From Trichoplax adhaerens (Eukaryota; Placozoa; Uniplacotomia; Trichoplacea; Trichoplacidae): a stretch of 64,000 nucleotides of DNA. Positions 1-11,866 of this stretch are shown here, piece by piece. The position numbers and the translations under genes are program-made. The notes below the pieces were generated by a model. The model searched no databases. It was not told where the DNA came from and was given only the letters and a program-made list of their open reading frames with translations. How positions within the stretch are numbered: position 1 is the first letter of the stretch; every line of letters starts with the position of its first letter. The stretch covers positions 3,176,512-3,240,511 of the forward strand of contig NW_002060948.1 in the NCBI RefSeq assembly GCF_000150275.1. The letters run 5' to 3'.

Positions 1-1699
1 ATTTTTTTTTACCGCCTCAGGTAGTGATTGGTGATGAATTAATTGACTAATTAAATTTGTGTATGACAGTATAGTTGTTTCAATTTTAAGCAATAAAAAT
101 AAATAAATACAAGAACAGACTGTGTGATTTAAGGCATTCTGAACATATTGACCACATTTTTTAGTTTACAGGTCACGTACAAGATCTGACATGGTGCGCT
201 AGTACACAACATGGAGCCTATGATCAAGGGGGAAAACCTCATAAGGTCTCGAGTGTACACTTGCACCGTCAGACCATTCAATCTATTAAGTTGACAGAGT
301 TGTATTAACCGTAAAGAAATGAAAATGTTGTACTCCTGTGTGTACACTAAGCAAAGTAGGTTGTGTGGTATTAGTAAAACGTTGAATGTTTTCATCAGAC
401 TTTGTCTAATTTATGTACACTGTTGTGCAGAAAAACAGTAGCAAAACAATTCTACAACTCTTTATCTTTCAAGTACGTCAGTTAAATGAGCACATTATCG
501 TAAGCCGTGAGTAAAGCGACGGGAGTTTGCACTAGTATAGTCTATTCAAACGGATGNNNNNNNNNNNNNNNNNNNNNNNNNNNNNNNNNNNNNNNNNNNN
601 NNNNNNNNNNNNNNNNNNNNNNNNNNNNNNNNNNNNNNNNNNNNNNNNNNNNNNNNNNNNNNNNNNNNNNNNNNNNNNNNNNNNNNNNNNNNNNNNNNNN
701 NNNNNNNNNNNNNNNNNNNNNNNNNNNNNNNNNNNNNNNNNNNNNNNNNNNNNNGTGGGGGGGGGGGGGACTTTAATATAGAAAATAAACGAGATGTACT
801 GTAAATTAATAGTTACTTGTTTCCGTAAAAGAGCAGTGAATCAATCTTGTTGTAGGAGTTAACTAGCACTAAAATAATAAATTCAAAATTTTTGCATACT
901 GCATGCAATAGGACATCCATAAAATACTCCATCATTTCTGTAGTGACTACATCTGCTGGAAGTCGTAAGCTTAATTTGAACTTGAAATTACAAGTAATAC
1001 AATATTCAACATAGAACGGGATAAATAGATTACAGGAAATACCTTAATACTGTACAGTGTGACTAAACTCTAGATAACATTGCACATATTACGTGAATAC
1101 TTTGATGTTAAAGAACACATGTCGGTCGCTTCCTCTGGCACATACTAGGCCTTCCGAATATAGTATTGTCAGTATTGCGCTCACCATTATATTGCGATAT
1201 ATAATATTTACATCACCGAATAAGATGTGCAGGTCTTGTTGTCTTACTGATCCTCTAAACAGCGTCTATAATAAAATTGTTTACCCATTATCCCTGCCGG
1301 AATACGGTTTCTGCCAGTGTCTTGAAGATATAACTCAATCTTATGACAATGTAGGAACAACATAACTTTATTTCTTATGCTTACAAATACCTTAATACGC
1401 GTATAGCATAATCTTAACTGGGATAAAGATTAGCTTATGTAGGATTTTAAATCTTAAATCCAATATCAGTTTTCATAATCATAAAAGCAATGAGCTTTAT
1501 TTATAAAAAATCTTTATTAGTAAATTCGCGTGGTTGGCGAATACTTGATTTATTTCATTAAATTATCATCAATTTTGAATTATCTGAGTCTAAAAAAATG
1601 AAATCATTTATTCAATTAAAATTTCTGGATAGTTACTTCCAAATAACCTACTCAGCAACCAGCTAACGCTATAATCACCCAATAAAAGATGATCTTCGG
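1..1699. other. Left flank without a recognised gene
   Basis: Apart from the assembly gap at 557-754, this is AT-rich DNA with only short open frames. The longest (1093-1365 plus, 90 codons) shows no family motif and no convincing splice context. The 3' flank of the AGXT gene runs leftward into this stretch, with an AATAAA-type signal on the minus strand near 1513-1518 that could end its transcript. Confidence 0.5.
557..754. other. Assembly gap (198 N) followed by a G homopolymer
   Basis: Bases 557-754 are N. The sequence resumes with GT and then thirteen G at 757-769. The homopolymer probably caused the gap by blocking sequencing or assembly. Nothing can be said about the missing sequence. 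Confidence 0.98.
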
Positions 1700-4600
1700 C
1701 TACAACGATGATTTCACCGAACCCTGACGCTGTTGTTGAAGGGCATCATACATGGCGGCAGTGATAAGTTGGACATTTTCTTTGGTGCAATTATATCCCA
1801 TAAGTCCAATCCTCCAAACCTGATAGTGTTGATTAGACAGCAAACGAAAAAGAAATGAAATTAAACGATAAAGGTATTATTCTTTTTATGGTAGAAAGAA
1901 ACATAGTGTATAATAGTATCAAATTTGAAGCAGCAGTATAGCAAAAGCGAGACCTGACGATATTATATCAACACCAAATTTTAATTATCTATCATAAAAA
2001 TATTTCGATCGTATACTAACTACATAGAATATCTACAATTTACTCCGTAAATTATAGGCCTGCACGTTATATGGAAGAACACGAGACAAATATGTAATAG
2101 ATAAAGATAGACGCAAGTATTGAACCCACCTTCCCTGCAGTTTCACCTAGTCCGCCAGATATTTCTAGATTGTATCTAGACAATGGTAAATGTAGATCTT
2201 AGATAAACTATTTATACGAGAAATCTTATCATAGGATTTCTCCTTTCAAATGTCATTGATCAATTACCCAAATTGGAATGTTAACAAATAACTGAACAAA
2301 GATAATTCAATTATAACTTGCTTAACATATCGCGTCATTTGATGTAAAAAAACATCACAAGATCAGAATAATTCTATCAAGTGATTTTTACATCCATACT
2401 TTTGCATTATAAACGTTGCAACTTCCTTCCAATTAATGCCATTTGGAACATTGACTGCGGTTACTGTTGGCAATCTAGCAATCTATCAAGAAAAAAGTAT
2501 TTATACCATATAAATCCAACATTTAAATTAACGTCATACGACCTACGTATTTATCATTAGACTGCGTAAATTCAATCCCCTTTAATAACGTACAAAACTT
2601 GGGTAGTAACTGCTTACCAGTGTAAGACAAGTATTAACCAAATCTATCTTAGATATTCCTCAAAAATATTACATTAGTGATATCAATACCTTCTTTTTGA
2701 CATAGAGCTCTAGACCTAGCTTCTGTAATTCGTTCCATAGTAATTCTGAATTTTCTTTATGACGCCTCCATGAATTCTCCAACCCCTGTATATTTCAATT
2801 CCAATCATCGAGGATAAAATCAATTCCATTATAATAATTTATTAAATAACTGTTATCTTCCTATCTAAGAGTCATTCTATTCAAAGCGCTACAAATTTAT
2901 TACACCGAGTAACCGAAATGAAGATTTTTGCTCCAAAATTTCTCATAATATCAATACGGTGAGTTCATTTAATCATTTCGAATCAGAGATTGCTAATGGT
3001 TGAGATAAAGAACCATTTGACCACTTATAAGTCTATTATTCTAAATTATGACTATCACTATAAGTAGATTACAGGGCCATCAATTCGATGACTATATTTA
3101 ATTATTTCTATCCAGAGATTAACAATTATTCAAAGTCTTGATAATAACTTCTGATTCTAACAGCAATGCAAATTAGATAGTTCTAAGTTACATATTCGCA
3201 TAATATCGAAGAGCTGATTTAAATGTTTATTATATGATGATATAGGGATATAGTGTGCATTGCACTCTATCAACTAAATTGAATTTAAATGCCATGATAA
3301 CCTGGTTTGTAAGTAATCTGATGATATTAATATACTATTCAGTTACTATTTATATCGAAACTTTGCTCAAATATATCTCCCAATCAAATAATAGAAGACG
3401 CAACAATTATGCCCTAGTTGTAATAAAGTGTTACCAGGAACTGCATTAAGAGACCGATTTTAATCGATGCTATTTTACCTCGTTGCACAGAATAGAGATT
3501 CCTTCCCTAAGAGCGTAGAAGCTGCTAATAGGACCGGTATGGTGATATCTAAAAATGTATATTGAACCTTCATTTTCTTAACTAAATGACCGCACCTGAA
3601 GATCTTGCGACAATTTACGAAGCTAATATCAAGTGTAGCTTTATAAAATTTGAACATAGAAGAAGTCGAGAATCCTCATCTTACGGTTTACAATATTAGT
3701 CTCTAGTTACCTTCTAGGCTGATCGTCTACCCCCCAATAATTTGCAAGTTGTATCAGATCGAAATAAAAAGATTCAACCTTAGTTTTTCGATTTTTCACT
3801 TTATCCCTATTAATTTTTTATTATTATTCCATTAATATTATCATGCTTCAGATAACAATTTCTACCAATGTACTATTAACTGATTATTTCTATCATACAC
3901 TAACCATGCTCTTGGGCTAAATGAAATCGGAGAAGCACCAGGAGGACTGCTAAGACATTTCTGAGCTCCACTGTAGACAATATCTATTTCTGTTATAAAA
4001 AGATTTATTTACTTAGTAAAAAATTTTTCTACGCTATCATATTTCCTAGCCCTAAAATTTTAGTTATATGCGTAATTTCTAGGTCAAAAAACAAATGAAT
4101 TCACAATTTTTAATTTATTGTCTTCCAATATAACTTATTATTAACTAATTCATCAAATTCAAATTAGCCTGCGACCTTGAATCATGTATACATGGACCTA
4201 TGTGACTGTAGCTCGATAATCATAATGGTACGAAAGAAATATTGTCAATACTTATTATAGCTAACACAAAGGTCTGTATATATATATATACTGTATTTAC
4301 TAAAGATCTAAAATTTATCAACATTAATAAATAGATTACTGCTATCTATGAGTTATATGCACCTAATAAATAGCAAGATCAAGCTATACTTTCTAACACT
4401 ATCATCAGTCTAAAGCATGTCTAAAATTTTTACTAATTGAATTAAAGCCGCTTTACTAATCCAATAAAGAGTTTAATGGGGATTTTATTTCGTCTTTGCA
4501 AGTTATATAACAACAGCAGACATGATATTATTCGATCCCAATCACTTAATAGTAGTTTTTATTTATTAACTCTTATTTACTAGCCGTTTTCAAGCGTTTG

Positions 4601-5709
4601 TTCGCGGGAAGATTAAAATTTCTATAAAGCCGTAGCGTTTGTTAACTCACCCAATTCATCAACTTTGATTGGAATTCCTCCTAACGATGCAACCGTATCT
4701 ACTAGCAATAAGCAATTATGCCTATAAAATAATAAAGCCATAAAAGCTTAAAAGTTTTTAGTAGCATGGGTCACTATTTCACAAATACAGAAAATAAATG
4801 AGTCTTCAATTAATCAACAGTAATTCTAACTATAAGTACATAGTCCATGGCATGCGTAGTCACATAAAATTTAACCTATGTAGCAATTTATCGATATTTT
4901 AAATTTAGATTGTTCGATTTTTAATAATTTTTGTAGCTGTAACTGATATCTTTGAAATTTTAAAAAGACCAACTTGTGGCAAAGTCTACCAATTCCTTCC
5001 AAAGGTTGTAAAACGGTTGCAGATGATTCGGCATGAGTTATGAAAAATAATTTTGGCTTGTCTCGGATTAATCCCTAAGTGAATTTTACGGGTTTCATGA
5101 AAGAAAACCCCAGAAACATTATTTATATATCACAAAAGTCTATAACATAGTTAAAATAATATTAAAGCACTTCTTCAATCTCTTCCAAGGTGAAGACTTG
5201 GCCGACAGGTTTCTTAATTGTTGTTACTTTTGCCCCTATACTTAGAGAATTTAAATCAGAATTCGTATATTAGTAATAAATCATCTTAGATTATTAATAA
5301 AACTTGTAAATACTGCTATCTATTTTATTAATAATGTCGTACCGTATCTGCTGGATAAATCAAAAACGCGAGCTCCCCATAATCCATTTACCGCTACTAA
5401 TACTTTATCATTACGCTCGACAACATTAGCAATCGCTGCTTCCATAGCGGCATGTCCTGTACCACTAATAGCGATAGTCAAACTATTATTGGTCTGAAAT
5501 ATATAACGCAAACCTTCTTTAATTTCATCCATTACATCTAGAAATTCTTTATGTAAATGACCCAACAATGGTAAAGCGGAGGCTGCTAAAACGCGAGGTG
5601 ATGCATTCGATGGCCCTGGTCCCATTAGCAGTCTTTGAGGAACTTTAATGGGAGTTAATAGCGAAGTAGGTGCTGAAATGGGAAGTGCTGATTGTGCTTT
5701 ATGAGCCAT
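1700..5709 (-). CDS. AGXT: Alanine-glyoxylate / serine-pyruvate aminotransferase, 11 exons
   Basis: A PLP-dependent fold-type I (class V) aminotransferase that converts glyoxylate plus alanine to glycine plus pyruvate. It also uses serine, and it acts in peroxisomes and/or mitochondria. Exons on the minus strand: 5709-5343, 5235-5171, 5074-4974, 4721-4651, 3989-3905, 3806-3711, 3548-3479, 2785-2690, 2482-2400, 2175-2130, 1819-1700. All junctions are GT-AG and the phases agree, giving 399 aa (human AGT 392). Visible landmarks: LLMGPGPSN near residue 30, [35 protein letters not shown], the PLP-lysine segment [42 protein letters not shown] and a C-terminal RIGLMGYN. The protein ends in SSL, where human has the peroxisomal signal KKL, so targeting is uncertain. 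The first Met is chosen because the next one lies inside the conserved core. The N-terminus is slightly longer than human and has no acidic residue in its first 20. Confidence 0.95.
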
Positions 5710-6528
5710 TCTAAGATCACTAATCTACAACTACGTTGCTGTAAAACTAATTCAGCCACGATAATAATTTGTGATGGCAAAAGGTACCACGCATGCTTCT
5801 TTACGTTAGGGATAAGATTTGCAAATCATATTCTCGTATAATGATATGCGGATTTTAGTCATAATTTGTTTACGTTATCTGGATTAGGACAGAGTCCATC
5901 AATGGATGTTGTATGCCTATTCCTGATTGGTTACAAGAGTATTTTTTTGGTGAATAAAAATGTTTTCATGAAAAATATAGACTTATTAATTAATTAAAAG
6001 CTTACAGACATTCTTCCTACAAAGATACTGGTATCTTATTAACTCTCTTGATTTACGTACATAAGTTTTTATACTATTAAACTGCATTTCTTATTGTTGG
6101 ACTTATTCAATAACAAGATGGAAAAAGATTGTATAATCCATTTAACTTCTACAGGATGCACAGCAAGTAAAAAGCAAAATCGACTAAGACTTAATTTATT
6201 CAAACAATTTTAAACCAAAAACTCTGCTATATGCAGCAGAATGAATTAAAACAATTTAGCATCATGTTCAATAGCTTATTTTATCAGTAGAAGATAAAAT
6301 TGCTTTCTATACTAATATAATTAGTAAATGAATTTATAGTAATAATTTGGAAGGTAGAGCTATTAAAACCGTAGACTACCTTACAATCAGGACAAGTTTA
6401 GCAATTAATAATTAAAGCTATAGATCATACGCCAAGTATTAAACACGAATCTCATAAATTGATATCCGCAACAAGATAATTCATAAACTAATTGGTAATA
6501 TCAGTTATTATCTACTGGCAATAACATG
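5710..6528. other. Intergenic spacer between AGXT and the first CRT-like gene
   Basis: About 0.8 kb of AT-rich sequence with no open frame of note. It must hold the AGXT promoter (reading leftward) and the 3' end of the CRT-like gene to its right. I see no clear TATA box or initiator. Confidence 0.5.
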
Positions 6529-9497
6529 TTAATTTTGGCTGTTGTTGTCATTATCATCTGCGAGCATCCCCTCTTCCATAGCAGAAAAGTGGCTGTACAA
6601 TAATACACACGGAAGGATAATTGTGACGCCTGCAATGATAAATCCAGTTGAAATCGTAAAATGAGGATACCAATGGAAATATTTTTTATCTGTAAACATG
6701 GTCCAAAAAAACGCCACTAACGGTATAACGAGAGCTTGAATTATAACGAGATAATTTGCTCCATCCGCATATCGAAGTAGTAATAGCGACGAAAGTTGAC
6801 TTATACAAAAGAATAAAATGAAAGCGCAAGAAATACCAGCTGCCCAAGGATAATGAACTTTAGAATTTCCAGTAAATTGAGACATTAAACCACAAAACAT
6901 TCCGTTTCTGAATTGTTGCAACGTTTTCGACTGCAATTCAAAAGTAAAAAATCCAACGTAAAAAATCCAAAAAACTTTAGTCTTACTTACGGTACAGTAA
7001 GATAACAAAATTCTAATATTTATCCTCAAATATGTACTAGAAGACTAATACGGTATAACAGTTAAATTTATAAATAACCGTATTAATATCGACATTAGGT
7101 AGCCAAGCCATGTTTACTAATGTTGATTATTATTAATTTATCATTAAGTTCAATTTCAAAGAATATAGGAACGAATTACAGCCTTAGGTGTAAATTATTA
7201 TTTTGTTAACGTGTGCTACGTAGAAGTATAAAAAGTCGTGTTACTATTTAATATACCCCATCCTGAAATAAGCATGATTTAAACAAGTGTTGTCAGATAT
7301 CTTCGATTTTCCCTATTGATAAATACTACCATAATAATTAATGTAAATAATGTATTCAGCTACTACGCTGAGTAAACGATATATCTATCAAATTTCTGAA
7401 GATTATTTAAATTTAGATAGCACCATATCGCCACATAATATGAGAAAAAACGTTTCGCATACGGGCATCCAGTAGTAACTATATGTGGCTGCTTGCTATT
7501 AAATAATTACAAATAGTTAAGTTCTAAGGTATATGTGTGAGATCCGCGCTTTACTTGGTTGCAGAGCTTAATATGACGGATAGTGTTAGGTAATAATTTT
7601 CCTATTTCAATAGTTACTCCTACTATCTGTCAATATAATTATCATATGTGCAAATTAAAGCTTGTTTTGGTTCTTACTAGTGATCCATGAAATTACATGA
7701 ATTATCTTTTTCTACTCTATAAATATACTGTATCAAATGGAGCTTACCAAGAGCTTCATCTACTGCGATAGTGTTCTAGTTATTATACTTTATAAACTAT
7801 ATCTATAGGGTTTAATAATGATGCTATACTGCAGTATATGCGTACAGTATAATATGAAGCTTTTAAGTTATTTACTGCGATTTCAAGTCTAATAATGCTT
7901 TTACGAATGATTCTTATTTTGTTTCCATTATAATATCATTTATTCAACAATATAACCGTACTTAATACTATTGACTAACCCTTTAGGTCTATATACTAAA
8001 AGATGTTACATACGCAAACACGCTCATTTCACGCAGCAGTTCACCTTATAAGAAAATTATAGCTATTAAACGTCTTGAGCAATAATACGGCTATTATACA
8101 ACTTCTAGAAAAGTATTAAACCAATTGTCAACATTAATAGTTTTGAGGACCACAAGATTGTATAGATATTAATCTTGTTATTTAATATTACTCTCGTTCA
8201 TGACTCTGATCACAAACCAGTTCGAGTGCTAGCAAGCGATTGCGATATTCTTGGTCTATACGAGAATATTTCTGATAAGATATTTTGTAATCACACGCAC
8301 ACTTAAATCTAAAGATTAAGCGGTTAAATGATCATTTATCAATACCATTATCATTTAGTAAGGCTCATATTTATTTATATCTCTTACCATACTGGAGGGG
8401 ATAGTATAATCTGATATAAATAACTTCTTATTATCATTAAAATGTTTATTCCAAGTCCTTTATTTACCTCACCAAAACCTGGAATAAATTCAACCCAAAA
8501 TACCAGTCCAAAGTAGAAAACCTTGTAAGTTTGCAACCAAGCTTCAAAAATTAAAGCTTCTTCCTATAGTAGAATCATACGCGTTTATCCAAAAATAGAA
8601 TTATTTGCATGTCTTTCTTGACGATACTTTTAAATTAGCTCTTATTTAGGGCTAATTACTTTGCAATTAATACAAAAATTATTAATGGTAACAATAAGGT
8701 AAACAAGAGGGTCGAAATATATCAATATGCATATATATATTATAAATGATTTTGCTAACCATCGAATCTTTTTTAATCTCTCGTTCTTGTAAAACAGTAG
8801 ATAAGCTATTAGGTAAATAGGCTAGTCCAAAAATTATTGGCCATACCAATGATTCTCCGGCATGATGATCATATTGATTATCGATATTAAAAATGTTCGG
8901 TTCAAACGAAATAAATAAGCCGATCAAAGTACCCAATGTACATATTAGACGACCAGCACCACTAGATTTATGCAATACAATATAACTTAAAACGACAGTG
9001 TATGGAATTCTTAAAGATCTGAGAATAACTTGTAAACTAGGAGTAGTCCTATTTGGTGGACTTGCATAGACAACAAAAACAGCATTCAGAGCTTCTAACA
9101 AACCAAGTAGAACAAAAACTCTGTGCGAAGTATATGATTTGAAACTAAATGATGGATTGTATAATTTGACCATTAAAGCAGCTAGCCAAAATGCAACAGG
9201 GAACCAGATATCACATGATATAAGAGTATAGTATTGATTACTGTGACAATAGCCTGATAGGAGAATACTTTGTGACAGAATAGGTAAGGTAATACTAACG
9301 CCACATAGGGTCACAATGCATATAATCGCACATATTGCTTTAATAAATGTCAGAGAAGTATGCACATTACACATAGGCAGTTTAAATTTGCCGTTAGTAA
9401 CTGCTTTCTTCCTTTCATCTCCTACATAATTGGTTATATCATCAGTAATTTGTTGAGAATTGCTAGAAATTAATACGGTCGTTTCATCTGCATCCAT
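6529..9497 (-). CDS. CRT-like (DMT superfamily) membrane transporter, copy 1, intact
   Basis: Three exons on the minus strand (9497-8760, 8563-8468, 6930-6529) join in phase 0 with GT-AG introns to give 411 aa. I count about ten hydrophobic helices in two five-helix halves, the drug/metabolite transporter fold. Landmarks fit the CRT-like family: LGLLEALNAV in helix 3, LRSLRIPYTVVLSY in helix 4, LICTLGTLIGLFIS in helix 5, LPNSLSTVLQEREIKKD after helix 6, a loop with GMFCGLMSQ, then LLLLRYADGANYLVIIQA and IPLVAFFW. Family members move peptides, glutathione-like thiols, basic drugs or iron-linked solutes across vacuolar or plastid membranes; the substrate here is unknown. The cytosolic N-terminus has ETTVLI, matching the [DE]xxxL[LI] lysosome-sorting pattern. 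The middle exon is exactly 96 nt in all three multi-exon copies. The family assignment rests on remembered motifs, not on a search. Confidence 0.78.
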
Positions 9498-11866
9498 AAT
9501 AAATGGTAATTTAACCTTTGCACTGATAATTAATATTATAATTTAAGATCTTTTCACGTAACGAAATGATACTTTACTCTAGGAAACAAGTTATAATACA
9601 AATATCACTAATTAAACCTATCGATATTACCAATATCAAGCTAAATGCATGACATGTACATGAATAATCACATTACAGTACAATAAAATTCCACAGCCAT
9701 CTGCAAGTACCTATTGATTTACAGCAAGATAATGATGACGATAGTTTTCTTCGCATCCGAAAATTTAGCATACAAATACGTTTTAGGAGTCAGTTGAAAC
9801 TTTTGACTTATACGGCTAATTGCAAGCTTAGTAAAATAAATAAATTAACATGTATTTGATAAACTGCATCTTCTATGGTACAGTTGTCAATACGACAGCA
9901 GTCATGATAGAACTGCAGTATGTATTTAAATGCGATTTTTAATGGATAATAGATCAAGCCATAGTTGTACGGCTCAGTTTATAGGTAATAATATTAAGGA
10001 ATATAAGATATTAAAGTAGTTCGATTAAAAATAAGGTATTTTGAGTTAATGACTTAAAATATCAAAATCTAATAAGACTGGCAATACAGAAGCTACATAA
10101 ATAAATATTAACAGCAAACACCACAGAATAGGAACAAATGCATTTTAAAGCATTTTAATATCGTATTTATATTGGTAATGATTACTAGTTCTTTGAAATT
10201 TATTTATATGAGGTCTATCTGATTGAGATTGCAATAATTGTTTACTATTTATTGTTTTATACTGTTACGGTTGGTATTTAAAGACTGCAATATAAGTAAA
10301 CTTAATCAAGTGTTTTACTTTAAAAATTTTTGACTCTTCTAAAACTGAACTTAAATCGACCTTGAGCAATTTGATAGGACTCATTTCATCTTAGCTTTTG
10401 CCTATGGAAACCGAATTTAGATTCAATTTTTTTCGATTAGGAGTTTTAAATATTTATAAACCTTTCTTCAAGCACCAAAATCTAAGTCTAGCATATCTAT
10501 GGATTACTCGTATTACATACGATCACTGGAATATATGAGTATCGTGTATGATCATGCAAAAATTATATCGCGAATTAAAATATTTCTTATTTCTTATGTA
10601 TGTCTATATAATGGGCTAAAGGTACATATATTACTAGAAAATTCTTCTAGTATATTATTGATCATGCATAATAATACCTTGTCGTAATTTATAGATTCTA
10701 CCACCCTTCTTACTTGTAAACACTTCGCTCTTATTTGCATACATGATCGTTTTCGAGTACGTGACAACATTATCAGATGACTTCCATAAGACCTTAATAT
10801 CCTTTACAAGTAGCTTATAACTAAATGTTTGGTAAGGTATGCCGTCATAAACAGCATGATACTAGATAAGTTTATTATTATACTTGTTATTGCTAAAACT
10901 TAAGCGATGACGCAATTTAACGAAACAGCACACATTAGAAAAATTTTCTTGTTCAACTTAGATTCAGTATTGATATAGAGAATTATACCATTAATTATCT
11001 ATCCGTATAGAAATCTACTTATATTTGATGATTGGTTTGTTTCCTCTTTATTTACTAGTTTTATCCTTTCTGAAGAAACTTACATTTTCATAAATAAAGT
11101 TAAATTTAGTTTTTAGGTAGAATTACTTTCTCTTGATTTTGACAAGTTTTTAGTAAATAATAACGATATAGATTCCATGCTGTAACTAAGCTAGAATTTT
11201 ATATTTTGATGTCGTAAGACTTAGAAATTTGTCATAATATTCAATAGAAATAGAATCTTTTTTATTTTAAATCTTGGATATATGCGGTACTAAAATATTA
11301 GAAATAAAAAATACTGCAATCGCAGCATTTCTTGTTTTATTACATTACTATGAACATATAAATGTCTATTTACATAAATATTAAATAAATGCAAACGTAG
11401 TGTTTGATATTTTATTGAGATAATGAAGCTCATATTATTGTAGAAGCTATAAAATTTTATAGAGATTTATCATAAGTTCATAAAAAAAGTAAAGTATTAC
11501 AATTTTTACTAAATTGAATATACTAATAATATATTTGCTATCCTAATATATCTCTTAAGATCAGCTACGTCAGCGATTAGTTAACTATTCAAAATTTCAC
11601 TTCTATTTATAGAAAGAATTCCTTCAGATTAAAGGCTGTGAATCTGGATCTAATACTCAGTAAATATGGTACTATTTGAATCAAGTAGGATTTGGCTTTA
11701 TAGCCATTAATAATTATATAATAACCAAAGAGGAGGCTAGAAATGATATTTATATAAAATGGTATCGCTAGTTACAGGTAACTTAGAATCAGTTGACATT
11801 TCCTTAAGAGGTTACCTTTTAGTTAGAAATATGGTATGAGAGTAGTTTCCATCAATATGTGTAATA
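9498..11866. other. Intergenic spacer between CRT-like copies 1 and 2
   Basis: About 2.4 kb of AT-rich DNA with no coding exon I can support. The longest frame (10499-10687 plus, 62 codons) has no recognisable motif. It contains the upstream region of copy 1 and the downstream region of copy 2, both read leftward. Confidence 0.5.

Noticed and set aside
507-781. Two plus-strand open frames of 75-89 codons
   Set aside because: They consist almost entirely of N-derived X residues from the assembly gap.
1093-1365. 90-codon plus-strand frame
   Set aside because: No motif, no splice context and no similarity I recognise; likely chance.
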